From contig JABDAW010000006.1 of NCBI GenBank assembly GCA_013288905.1, positions 4,623 through 41,107 of the forward strand: 36,485 bases of DNA, in the 5' to 3' direction. The notes under the pieces are model-generated. The model worked only from the letters and a program-made list of their open reading frames with translations. It had not been told where the DNA came from and did no database searches. Both the position numbers and the translations under genes were made by a program. Shown piece by piece: positions 25,311 through 32,881 of this stretch. The first letter of the stretch is position 1; the number at the start of each line of letters is the position of its first letter. This stretch comes from Bacteroidota bacterium (lineage in GTDB: Bacteria; Bacteroidota; Bacteroidia; AKYH767-A; JABDAW01).

Positions 25311-25917
25311 GAAAGCCGAACTCCCAGCCATTAAAGCCTTCCATCCACATCTCTTTCCTGAAGTTCCTGGTATGGAAATTCTTTTTCCAGGTATAAAAGG
25401 GAAAAATCTAAGGTTAGTTTCCAAGGAACAGTGCATTGTTTCAAAGGAACAGTGCATTGTTTCCAAGGAACTGTGCATTGTTTCCAAGGAACAGTGCATT
25501 GTTTCTAAGGAACTGTGCATTGTTTCCAAGGAACAGTGCATTGTTTCCAAGGAACTATGCATTGTTTCCAAGGAACAGTGCATTGTTTCCAAGGAACAGT
25601 GGATGGTTTCTAAGGAACTATGCATTGTTTCCAAGGAACAGTGCATTGTTTCTAAGGAACAATGCATGGTTTCTAAGGAACTATGCATGGTTTCCGAGGA
25701 ACTATGCATTGTTTCCGAGAAACTGTGTATAGTTTCAAAGGAACTATGCTTAGATGCTAAGGAACTGTGCCTGGTTTCCGAGGAACTATGCTTAGATACT
25801 GTGCATCTAACCTTAGTTTTTTAAGAAAGAATCTTGGAAATAGTACTTATAGATATAGTTCATTTCCTTTTATGTTTAGGTTCTATAGAAGGATGCTTTC
25901 TTCTATTAATTCGTTGC
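25311..25917. repeat. Tandem array 5 element: leader, 21 units of 21 bp, trailer
   Basis: The leader (25311-25398) matches those of arrays 3 and 4. Units start every 21 bp from 25378 to 25818. The main unit has the core 'aaggaacagtgcattg' plus 'tttcc', an imperfect dyad (ggaaca...tgtttcc). Near the right end units change to 'aaggaactatgcttagat' types without losing phase. The array is bounded by the inverted pair CTAAGGTTAG (25407 region) and CTAACCTTAG (25807 region). The trailer (25808 to about 25917) is homologous to the array 4 trailer. Confidence 0.93.
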
Positions 25918-25920
25918 ATC

Positions 25921-26093
25921 AAAGTAAGTTAAGGGAATAAAGGTTTAAAGGCATAGGGCATAAGGTATAGGGAATAGGGTATAGGGTATAAGGTATAGAG
26001 TATAAGGTATAGAGTATAAACCTTATACCCTATACCTTATACCCTATACCCTATTCCCCATGCCTTATACCCTATTCCCAAAACACTTACTTT
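25921..26093. repeat. 173-bp palindrome of 7-bp-phased atagggt/ataaggt units
   Basis: The outer arms 'aaagtaagt' and 'acttacttt' close the structure. The main stem (25970-26007 with 26021-26058) matches at 37 of 38 positions. Each arm reads in 7-bp steps: atagggt, atagggt, ataaggt, atagagt, ataaggt, atagagt. It lies directly upstream of the TAATTTTG box for the next gene and downstream of the array 5 trailer. Confidence 0.85.
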
Positions 26094-26101
26094 AATTTTT
26101 C

Positions 26102-26109
26102 TAATTTTG
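26102..26109 (+). promoter_or_regulatory. Predicted -7 box TAATTTTG for the pectate-lyase-like gene
   Basis: A perfect TAnnTTTG match 30 bp before the ATG at 26139, giving a leader of about 23 nt. It lies 8 bp beyond the end of the 173-bp palindrome, so the palindrome occupies the -33 region and upstream DNA. Confidence 0.42.
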
Positions 26110-26138
26110 GCATCTCATAATCTAATAATATATACAAC

Positions 26139-27932
26139 ATGAAAAGTCTATCCTTAATCGTAATCACCTTTGTTTTAGCCACCTTCAGTATTGCCCAGAC
26201 CATCCCTGCATCTAAGAGAGTGCAATGGTCTCCTGTCGGAATGTTTTCTAATAATCCTGTCATCACCACCGAACTTAATGTCATGAATTTTGGTGCTCAT
26301 GGCGACAGTATCAATGATGATGCCCATGCCATTGACAGTGCCATGAACTCTTTGAATGGTCATGCCGGCATTATCTATTTTCCTCACGGAAATTATCTGA
26401 TTAAATCAACGTTGAATCTGCCTGACAGTGTCATTCTGCGTGGTGATTGCTATGATTCTGCACGTTTGATTTTTAATCTTAATGGTGCTAATATTGATTG
26501 CATAGATGCCCAGGTAAATCAGACTGATACCTTCCAAAACATTGTTGCAGGATTTACCATAGATACTACTTATATTGTTCTGGACAGCACTACCGGCTTC
26601 AATGTCGGCGATTATGCTGAAATTTCCGAGACTAATGGCGCCTGGAATACTGTTCCCGCGACATGGGCTGTGGATTGTGTCGGGCAGATCATTCATATAA
26701 CTGCCATCAGTGGCGATACGATTCACTTTACGAACCCTTTGCGAATCAACTATACACCTTCTCTTCATCCCCAGATTAGAAAATGGACTCCGAGAAAGTT
26801 TGTTGGCATCGAAGATTTGCGCATGACCCGTGCTGATACCGGTCTGCCCGCAGGAGGCTATATGATGAATTTCTATAACGCCATTAATTGTTGGGTAAAG
26901 GGCGTTGAAAGTTATCATAGTTGTGGTGCTCATGTGGCTCTGAATGTCAGTACCAATATTACTGTATCAGGATGTTATTTTCATGATGCTTATGCTTATG
27001 ATGGCACGAATACAAGGGGCTACGGCGTTATGATGATTCAGCATACCGGGCAATGTCTGGTAGAAAATAATGTCTTTAATCATCTTCGTCATGCTGTCAT
27101 TGTGAAGCAGGGTGCTAATGGAAACGTTGCCGGGTATAACTATGCCATTAATGAATATCGCGTGGAAAATCCCACTGATGCAGGAGCCGATCTGGTATGT
27201 CACGGGCACTATTCTTTTGCTAATTTATTTGAAAGTAATATTGTAAATAATATCATGATAGATTCGACTTGGGGACCCACAGGTCCTTATACCACTTTCT
27301 TTCGTAATCGCGCGGTATTGTATGGTATTTTGATGACTCCCGGTGCCAGTGTTTTATCAGACAGTCTTAATTTCGTCGGCAATGAAACTACTGACAATGC
27401 TTTTCTTCATGGCTTATATTATCTTGCCGGTACGAATCATTTTCAATGGGGTAATAATATCTTAGGCACCATCACTCCGGCGAATACCACTCCTCTTCCT
27501 GATACGTCTTATTATAGAACATCATTTACTGACCTCTTTCCGACCACTCCCTATCCTCCAACCATTGGTATTCCTAATACTTTGAATACAGGCACCATTC
27601 CCGCCATGCAAAGATATGTTGCCGCTGGAAGGATGACAGTTTCACCAAATGCTCCTTGTGTTTTAACAGGAATTCCTTCGATTAATTCTACAGAGAAAGT
27701 TCTTATTTATCCCAATCCTGCTGCTGATAATTTCTTTGTCATGTTGAATAATAATGGTTCTTCTACTCTGGAAATAATTACGTTGGATGGAAGAATGATT
27801 TCTTCTGTTTCTATTCCCAAAGACCAGCATCTTACAGAAATAAATACTGCTGATTTCCCACAAGGCATCTACTTTATCAAGGTGATTAATGATAAAGAAG
27901 TCGTGGTGAAGAAGATTGCTGTAGAAAGGTAA
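26139..27932 (+). CDS. Secreted right-handed beta-helix (pectate lyase superfamily) protein with T9SS type A tail
   Basis: A 597-aa exported protein. Residues 1-19 are a signal peptide ('VLATFSIAQ'). Residues about 45-120 match the start of the pectate lyase superfamily / GH28-like fold: 'NVMNFGAHGDSINDDAHAID' and 'GIIYFPHGNYLI'. Residues about 220-400 show beta-helix coils with 'ISGCYFHDAYAYDG'- and 'CLVENNVFNHLRHAVIVKQG'-type turns. Residues about 520-597 are the T9SS type A sorting domain ('LIYPNPAADNFFVML ... FPQGIYFIKVI'). It probably acts on or binds a polysaccharide outside the cell, but catalytic residues cannot be assigned from sequence alone. About 105 bp separate it from the next gene, which has its own promoter-like box. 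Confidence 0.85.
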   Translation: MKSLSLIVITFVLATFSIAQTIPASKRVQWSPVGMFSNNPVITTELNVMNFGAHGDSINDDAHAIDSAMNSLNGHAGIIYFPHGNYLIKSTLNLPDSVILRGDCYDSARLIFNLNGANIDCIDAQVNQTDTFQNIVAGFTIDTTYIVLDSTTGFNVGDYAEISETNGAWNTVPATWAVDCVGQIIHITAISGDTIHFTNPLRINYTPSLHPQIRKWTPRKFVGIEDLRMTRADTGLPAGGYMMNFYNAINCWVKGVESYHSCGAHVALNVSTNITVSGCYFHDAYAYDGTNTRGYGVMMIQHTGQCLVENNVFNHLRHAVIVKQGANGNVAGYNYAINEYRVENPTDAGADLVCHGHYSFANLFESNIVNNIMIDSTWGPTGPYTTFFRNRAVLYGILMTPGASVLSDSLNFVGNETTDNAFLHGLYYLAGTNHFQWGNNILGTITPANTTPLPDTSYYRTSFTDLFPTTPYPPTIGIPNTLNTGTIPAMQRYVAAGRMTVSPNAPCVLTGIPSINSTEKVLIYPNPAADNFFVMLNNNGSSTLEIITLDGRMISSVSIPKDQHLTEINTADFPQGIYFIKVINDKEVVVKKIAVER

Positions 27933-27998
27933 TATCCAAATTATATATTCAGTCTTCGGGTTTTCACCTCGTGGAATGATGTGCTATTATTTGTCCAT

Positions 27999-28006
27999 TA
28001 ACTTTG
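27999..28006 (+). promoter_or_regulatory. Predicted -7 box TAACTTTG for the DUF3078 gene
   Basis: A perfect TAnnTTTG match 32 bp before the ATG at 28038, giving a leader of about 25 nt. No clear -33 element. Confidence 0.4.
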
Positions 28007-28037
28007 TAATATTGCACCTCAAAATAAACACATATAT

Positions 28038-28976
28038 ATGAGTAGAAATTTAATTGTATTAATGACTGTAATGATGATTGCAGTAAGTGCTGCGGCACAG
28101 AATGATTCTTTAACGAAGAAAGATACTTTAACCAAAAGAGATACTATCTGGCGTAGAGGCGGCTATGGAAATGTAACCTTCAATCAAGCTTCCTTTTCAG
28201 ATTGGGCTGCGGGCGGACAAAATTCCTATGGCGGGAATGCTTTGTTATCTCTTTTTGCTAAAATGAAAAGTGGAAAATGGGCTTGGGATAATACCCTCGA
28301 CTTAGCCTTTGGTGGTTCCAAAATAGGTAACCAACATGCGCAGAAGACTGATGATAAAATTGACTTTAACTCTAAGGTGGGTTGGGATATGGGGCGTAAT
28401 TTTTATCTAACTTACCTTCTTGGCTTCAAAACTCAATTTACAGAAGGATTTAATTATACTGATACCTCCAGAACGAGGATTTCAAACTGGCTCACGCCTG
28501 CTTATCTTTTAAATTCTGTGGGTATAGATTGGAAGCCTTCTGATAAACTTTCGGTTTATTTGTCTCCGGTAACATCCCGAACCACTTTTGTGGAAGATCA
28601 GATGCTTATTAATGAAGCTCTCCTGGCTAATCAAACTCTTTTCGGTGTTCCTCCGGGCTTAAAGATGAAAAATGAAATAGGAGCGTACTTTAAATTGAAG
28701 CATCGCTTTAAAGTTATGCAGAATATAAACCTTAGTTCAGAGGTAGATTTGTTTTCTAATTACGAACAAAACCCTCAAAATGTAGTTGTCAATTGGGAAG
28801 AAGTCCTCGCCATGAAAGTTAATAAATATATTAATGTCCTTATCCAGACTCAATTGATTTATGATGATCAGGTTTTGATTCACAGAGCTAATGGCACTGC
28901 TGGTCCAGGCACTCAATTCAAAGAAGCTTTAGGCATAGGATTTGCTTATCGTTTTGAAGGATTTGGAATAAAATAA
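28038..28976 (+). CDS. DUF3078 family outer-membrane-associated protein
   Basis: A 312-aa exported protein. The signal peptide is 'MSRNLIVLMTVMMIAVSAAAQ'. The body is a run of amphipathic strands typical of the Bacteroidota DUF3078 family: 'FNQASFSDWAAGGQNSYGGNALLS', 'WAWDNTLDLAFGGSKIG', 'KIDFNSKVGW', 'YLSPVTSRTTFV', and a C-terminal strand ending in 'GIGFAYRFEGFGIK', as in a small outer-membrane barrel. The molecular role of the family is not established. Only 12 bp separate its stop from the ATG of the metallophosphoesterase, so they probably form one transcription unit. Confidence 0.85.
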   Translation: MSRNLIVLMTVMMIAVSAAAQNDSLTKKDTLTKRDTIWRRGGYGNVTFNQASFSDWAAGGQNSYGGNALLSLFAKMKSGKWAWDNTLDLAFGGSKIGNQHAQKTDDKIDFNSKVGWDMGRNFYLTYLLGFKTQFTEGFNYTDTSRTRISNWLTPAYLLNSVGIDWKPSDKLSVYLSPVTSRTTFVEDQMLINEALLANQTLFGVPPGLKMKNEIGAYFKLKHRFKVMQNINLSSEVDLFSNYEQNPQNVVVNWEEVLAMKVNKYINVLIQTQLIYDDQVLIHRANGTAGPGTQFKEALGIGFAYRFEGFGIK

Positions 28977-28988
28977 TAATTGATTATT

Positions 28989-29969
28989 ATGGCTGGAAAT
29001 AATAGCAACAATAAAACTAATGTAGCTCTTATTTCTTTTGCCTTCCTTCTTTTCTTCACCATTATTTTTAGTCAGCGTGTAGAAAGTTTTTCTGTAAAGC
29101 CCTTTAAGCCTGTTGCCGCCGATACCACCGAAATAGCTTTCGTTGCTGATACTCAAGCCCCCTTATGGGTCGAAACTTTGAAGCTCAAGCGCAATCATAA
29201 TGAGAAAGCCACAGAGATGATCTTTAAAGAAATACTTGCTACTCATCCGCGATGTTTCTTTATTCTTGGCGATATTGTTTCATGGAGCGGGATTGAGAAA
29301 AATTGGAATATAATGGACAAATATCTCAGAGATTTGAGGGCTGCGAATATCCCTGTTTATGCTTGTCTTGGAAATCATGAATATCTTGGAAGCGGCACCG
29401 ATGGTCAAACTAATTTCCAGAAGCGATTTCCTAATCACCATAATACCGGATATGTTGAAATTGTTGATTCCATAGCGGTTGTCTTGATGAATTCAAATAT
29501 AAAGGTAATGAGTCCCAAAGATACTGCCATTCAAAATCAATTCTACAAGGAAACTTTGAAACGATTGGATGCAGACCCCGCCATTCAATATATTATTGTA
29601 GGCTGCCATCATCCCCCATATACCAACAGCAGCATTGTCAATCCTTCTAAGAATGTAATGAACTATTTCGTGCCCCTTTTCCTTCGCACGAAGAAGTGTA
29701 AACTCTTTATTACCGGGCATTCACACAACTTCGAATACTTTAAAAGAGATGGGAAGGACTTTGTAATTGTCGGAGGCGGCGGTGGTCTTCATCAACCTCT
29801 CGTTAAAACTTCAAAACGAATTCCTGACTCTGCCAATGGCTATGATCCGATGTTTCATTATCTTACTATAAAGAGATTCAACGACCATCTTCAACTTACA
29901 TCCCATCAACTTAAAGAAGACTTCTCCGGTTTTGAAAACGGCTTTACCTTTGCTATTCAAAAACCATAG
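28989..29969 (+). CDS. Metallophosphoesterase with N-terminal signal anchor
   Basis: A 326-aa calcineurin-like phosphoesterase. The track start at 28980 is TTG; the ATG at 28989 is preferred. A hydrophobic segment at residues about 11-29 ('VALISFAFLLFFTIIFSQ') directs export or anchors it. Metal-binding motifs are in order: 'VADTQ' near residue 54 (D-x-Q in place of the usual D-x-H), 'GDIVSW' near 94, 'LGNHEY' near 130, 'GCHHPP' near 205, and 'GHSHNFE' near 243. The D-x-Q change also occurs in some extracytoplasmic members of the family. The fold is clear, the substrate (a phosphomonoester or phosphodiester) is not. It is the second gene after DUF3078. Array 6 starts within about 30 bp of its stop. 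Confidence 0.87.
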   Translation: MAGNNSNNKTNVALISFAFLLFFTIIFSQRVESFSVKPFKPVAADTTEIAFVADTQAPLWVETLKLKRNHNEKATEMIFKEILATHPRCFFILGDIVSWSGIEKNWNIMDKYLRDLRAANIPVYACLGNHEYLGSGTDGQTNFQKRFPNHHNTGYVEIVDSIAVVLMNSNIKVMSPKDTAIQNQFYKETLKRLDADPAIQYIIVGCHHPPYTNSSIVNPSKNVMNYFVPLFLRTKKCKLFITGHSHNFEYFKRDGKDFVIVGGGGGLHQPLVKTSKRIPDSANGYDPMFHYLTIKRFNDHLQLTSHQLKEDFSGFENGFTFAIQKP

Positions 29970-30356
29970 GGTTCTTAGAAAAACTCATGACCTTGAAGGC
30001 AATAGAAAATAACTGCTCACATCCTTCTAAACTTTTGGAATTGAGCAAGTAGTATTGATCAGACCATTCCATCTTTGCGGAATGGAGTAAGCGGTACTGA
30101 TCAGACCATTCCCAAACTTCGGAAGGCAGTGATTGATACCGATCATTGTTATCTAAAACATTGGAATGATATGAACAGTGTTTTGTATTGTAGTCCAAAA
30201 CTTTGATTTTAAATGAAAATAACTGACCATTACGGAACACATTTGCGTTTCGCAGTGACCCGTACGACTTAGTCCAAAACAAATTTGCGTTTCGCAGTGA
30301 TCCGTACGACTCAGTCCAAAACACATTTGTGAAGGTTTGAAATAGAAATTCAAAAG
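29970..30356. repeat. Array 6: 8 diverged units of 42 bp in a convergent intergenic region
   Basis: From 30001 to 30336 the sequence aligns to itself every 42 bp with no gap. The best conserved pair are units at 30253 and 30295 ('cagtgacccgtacgact'); units at 30043 and 30085 share 'tgatcagaccattcc'. Each 42-bp unit carries two dyads about 21 bp apart: 'ggtactgatcagacc' and 'ccattcc...ggaatgg', or 'tgcg-ttt-cgca' and 'cgtacg'. Read on the minus strand it gives a 14-residue repeat (FWTESYGSLRNANL-like), hence track ORFs 29953..30324 and 30153..30353. The gap separates convergent genes; I see no promoter or start signal for a protein. Confidence 0.85.
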
Positions 30357-30905
30357 TTAAGCAGATAATCCGAAAAGCTTATAATTCTTAATTCTTTGGA
30401 AAATCTTAAAGAAGATATATCCAAGAAAAATACCTGTTAGCATTCCACAAACGACATCTCCCGGGTAATGAACTCCGAGGTAAATACGGCTATATGAAAC
30501 CAGCATCGCATAAGGCAATAAAACAAAAACTATCCAGGAAAATCTCTTTCGCAATAAAAAGAAAATAAAGGCTGCTATGGCGAAGCTTGTGGAAGCATGC
30601 GAAGAGGGAAACCCATACTTGCCTCCATGATAATCCTTTACCAAATGAATGGTATCGGCAAGAGCCGCTTCATGAGACGGACGGGGTCTTTCGACCATAT
30701 TCTTGATTAATCCTGAAGTCAATTGATCGCTGCATATAATTAAGGCAATAGAAAATAACAGGATGATGAAACCTTGGTTCTTAAACTCTCTAAAAATCAA
30801 GATTAAAATGAAAATATAAAGCGGAATCCAAATTAATTTATTGCTCGCCCAATACATGATAAAATCGAAAAAGGAATTGTGCATTCCATTTAGAAAAAGG
30901 AACAC
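30357..30905 (-). CDS. PAP2-family membrane phosphatase
   Basis: A multi-pass membrane phosphatase of the PAP2 superfamily, which removes phosphate from lipids such as phosphatidic acid or undecaprenyl pyrophosphate. The three signature motifs are intact: 'KNMVERPRP' (residues about 68-75), 'FPSSHAST' (about 99-106) and 'SRIYLGVHYPGD' (about 139-150). Five or six membrane segments are visible. The start is uncertain. GTG at 30905 gives 182 aa, but the frame stays open upstream and encodes 'IETLNSIDTS', which fits the usual N-terminus of the family; the codon there is ATA (30933-30935), 4 bp after the obg stop. It is the last gene of the exbB-tonB-obg run. Substrate unknown. Confidence 0.88.
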   Translation of the reverse strand: MFLFLNGMHNSFFDFIMYWASNKLIWIPLYIFILILIFREFKNQGFIILLFSIALIICSDQLTSGLIKNMVERPRPSHEAALADTIHLVKDYHGGKYGFPSSHASTSFAIAAFIFFLLRKRFSWIVFVLLPYAMLVSYSRIYLGVHYPGDVVCGMLTGIFLGYIFFKIFQRIKNYKLFGLSA

Positions 30906-30939
30906 GGAAGTGTCTATGGAATTGAGAGTTTCTATGAGG

Positions 30940-31935
30940 TTACAATTTGTTAAGTTCCTTCCAAAGCATGTCTTTCAGCTTCGCAATTCCAGATTCTGTA
31001 ATCGAAGAAATAAATACTGAAGACACGCCTCGCGGAACTTCCTTTTTCATCTCTCTTAATAATTCAGCATCCAGCAAATCAGATTTTGTAATAGCCAAAA
31101 TCCTTGATTTATCTAATAGTTCAGGATTATATAACTTTAATTCTTTAAGTAATATTTTATAATCCTTCTTGATGCTTTTGCTGTCAGCAGGAATCATAAA
31201 CAAGAGAACAGAGTTCCTTTCTATATGTCTCAAGAAGCGAGTGCCGAGTCCCTTTCCTTCATGCGCCCCTTCGATTATCCCTGGAATATCAGCCATCACG
31301 AAAGATTTGTTTTCATGGTAAGATACGATACCGAGATTTGGAACCAAGGTTGTGAAAGGATAATCGGCAATCTCTGGTTTTGCGGCAGAAACCACTGAAA
31401 GCAAAGTTGATTTCCCAGCATTAGGAAACCCAACCAAGCCCACATCGGCAAGGAGTTTTAATTCTAATATCTTCCATTCTTCCTTGGCGGGATCACCAGG
31501 TTGAGCGTATCGCGGGCTTTGATTAGTAGAAGATTTGAAATGATTATTTCCCTGCCCTCCTCTGCCGCCTTCCAAAAGGATTTCTTCTTGACCGTCCTCA
31601 GAAATTTCAAATAAAACTTCACCTGTCTCAAAGTCCTTCGCAATAGTCCCAATAGGGACTTCAAGAATATCATCCTTCCCATTAGCACCGGTTTTTAAAG
31701 TGCTGCCACCACGCTCGCCGGGAGTTCCAAGGACATGTTTACGATATTTCAAATGCAATAGGGTCCACATTTGTTTATTTCCTTTGACAATGATATGTCC
31801 TGCCCTGCCACCATCACCACCATCAGGTCCACCTTTAGCGGTTAATTTATCACGATGAAAATGCACCGCCCCCGGACCACCGGCACCTGTGCGGCAACAA
31901 ATCTTTACATAATCTACGAAGTTGGAAGAAGCCAT
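30940..31935 (-). CDS. obg: Obg/CgtA GTPase
   Basis: A 331-aa essential GTPase linked to late 50S ribosome assembly and to growth-state control. Residues 1-158 form the glycine-rich Obg fold ('[16 protein letters not shown]', '[20 protein letters not shown]'). The G domain follows: G1 'GFPNAGKST' (about 169-177), G2 in 'DYPFTTLVP', G3 '[16 protein letters not shown]' (about 216-231), G4 'TKSDL', and G5 'ISSITESG'. There is no long C-terminal extension. It lies downstream of tonB with an 89-bp gap containing a 17-bp inverted repeat, and 4 bp upstream of the probable PAP2 N-terminal codons. Confident. Confidence 0.97.
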   Translation of the reverse strand: MASSNFVDYVKICCRTGAGGPGAVHFHRDKLTAKGGPDGGDGGRAGHIIVKGNKQMWTLLHLKYRKHVLGTPGERGGSTLKTGANGKDDILEVPIGTIAKDFETGEVLFEISEDGQEEILLEGGRGGQGNNHFKSSTNQSPRYAQPGDPAKEEWKILELKLLADVGLVGFPNAGKSTLLSVVSAAKPEIADYPFTTLVPNLGIVSYHENKSFVMADIPGIIEGAHEGKGLGTRFLRHIERNSVLLFMIPADSKSIKKDYKILLKELKLYNPELLDKSRILAITKSDLLDAELLREMKKEVPRGVSSVFISSITESGIAKLKDMLWKELNKL

Positions 31936-31952
31936 ATTTTTGTTTTTAATAA

Positions 31953-32010
31953 TTAAGGTCTAAAGATATCGGCTCTTCAAACTCGAACAACCTATATCTT
32001 TAGACCTTAA
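31953..32010. terminator. 17-bp inverted repeat between tonB and obg
   Basis: 'ttaaggtctaaagatat' (31953-31969) pairs perfectly with 'atatctttagaccttaa' (31994-32010) around a 24-nt loop. It follows the tonB stop by 15 bp in the direction of transcription, and a T-rich stretch follows on the minus strand only weakly. It may be a partial terminator or an mRNA-end stabiliser. Alternatively it is another member of the palindrome repeats in this genome. Confidence 0.6.
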
Positions 32011-32024
32011 ATTATAAACTGATA

Positions 32025-32837
32025 TTATTGTAATTTAAATTGTATTGGTAAATTATATGAAACAGGTACTGCACGTCCATTTTGTTTACCCGGTTTCCAA
32101 TTTGGCATTGCTTTTACAACCCTAACTGCTTCCTCATCACAACCAGCACCAATGCCTCTTAAAACTTTTACATTACTGATTTTCCCTTCTTCATCAACCA
32201 CAAAATTAACGAATACTTTTCCCTGTATATTTGTTTCTCTTGCCATAGAAGGATATTTCATATTATCATTCAAATATTGAAATAGTTTCTCCTCACCGCC
32301 AGGAAAGGAAGGCATTTGCTCCACATAAGAATAGACTTCCGGCTTCTTTGGCGGAGGAATAGGTGCTGAAGGTGCCGCATAAACCGTAGTATCCGGTCCT
32401 GGAGTTGCATCAGGAGGAGGTGGCGGTTTAGGTGGCTCGGTATTTTTTGGAAGTTCAGGCTCATCAACAGGCTTGATAACAACCTTTGGGGGCACAAAAC
32501 GAACTTGCTCTACTTGCTTTGGAATGTTTAATTTTGGAGGAGGAGGTAACTCCTTTTCCAATGGAGGAGGCGGACCTAATTCGGTTACCACTTCCTTAGT
32601 CCTGTGCTTTGCGTTGGTATCTTCAGATGGACTTAATAGTTTTATGATTAATGGAATTGCCAATACAAAAAATACTATTCCTAAAGTAATTCCAAAAGAA
32701 ACAGATGCTCGCTTTCCGTAAAATCTTCTTAAATCATAAGCACCATATTGACGATTCCTTGTTTCAAAAACAATATCATTTCTGCCGGTAGAAACTTCAT
32801 TGCCCCAATCGTTTAAAAATACATTATTACTTTTCAT
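32025..32837 (-). CDS. tonB: TonB-family energy transducer
   Basis: A 270-aa protein that passes proton-motive force from ExbB/ExbD to outer-membrane receptors. One membrane helix lies at residues about 46-68 ('VSFGITLGIVFFVLAIPLIIKLL'), preceded by a cytoplasmic segment typical of Bacteroidota. Residues about 85-160 are Pro-rich ('LGPPPPLEKELPPPPKLNIP'). The TonB C-terminal domain occupies about 175-270 ('YPSMARETNIQGKVFVNFVVDEEGKI', ending 'NLPIQFKLQ'). Immediately downstream of two exbD genes (44-bp gap), in the order exbB-exbD-exbD-tonB. The receptor is unknown. Confidence 0.93.
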   Translation of the reverse strand: MKSNNVFLNDWGNEVSTGRNDIVFETRNRQYGAYDLRRFYGKRASVSFGITLGIVFFVLAIPLIIKLLSPSEDTNAKHRTKEVVTELGPPPPLEKELPPPPKLNIPKQVEQVRFVPPKVVIKPVDEPELPKNTEPPKPPPPPDATPGPDTTVYAAPSAPIPPPKKPEVYSYVEQMPSFPGGEEKLFQYLNDNMKYPSMARETNIQGKVFVNFVVDEEGKISNVKVLRGIGAGCDEEAVRVVKAMPNWKPGKQNGRAVPVSYNLPIQFKLQ

Positions 32838-32881
32838 TGTCCTTTTCTTTAATGATGCAAAAAGTGATTAAATTCCATAAA

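Larger units (their letters stand above)
25224..26138. other. Divergent intergenic region with array 5 and a 173-bp palindrome
   Basis: This 915-bp gap separates the divergently transcribed hydrolase and pectate-lyase-like genes. It holds the hydrolase promoter (25242), hairpin H (25278-25310), the leader, array 5 and trailer (25311-25917), the palindrome 25921-26093, and the promoter box at 26102. Track ORFs 25309..25824 and 25436..25732 are repeat translations. Confidence 0.8.

Noticed and set aside
25224-25709. N-terminal extension of the serine hydrolase ORF (MHSSLET repeats)
   Set aside because: It is array 5 and leader read through in frame. The ATG at 25223 starts a proper signal peptide and has a promoter-like box upstream.
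17398-25818. The arrays as CRISPR loci
   Set aside because: There are no unique spacers: units are contiguous 21-mers with point differences. No cas genes are nearby.
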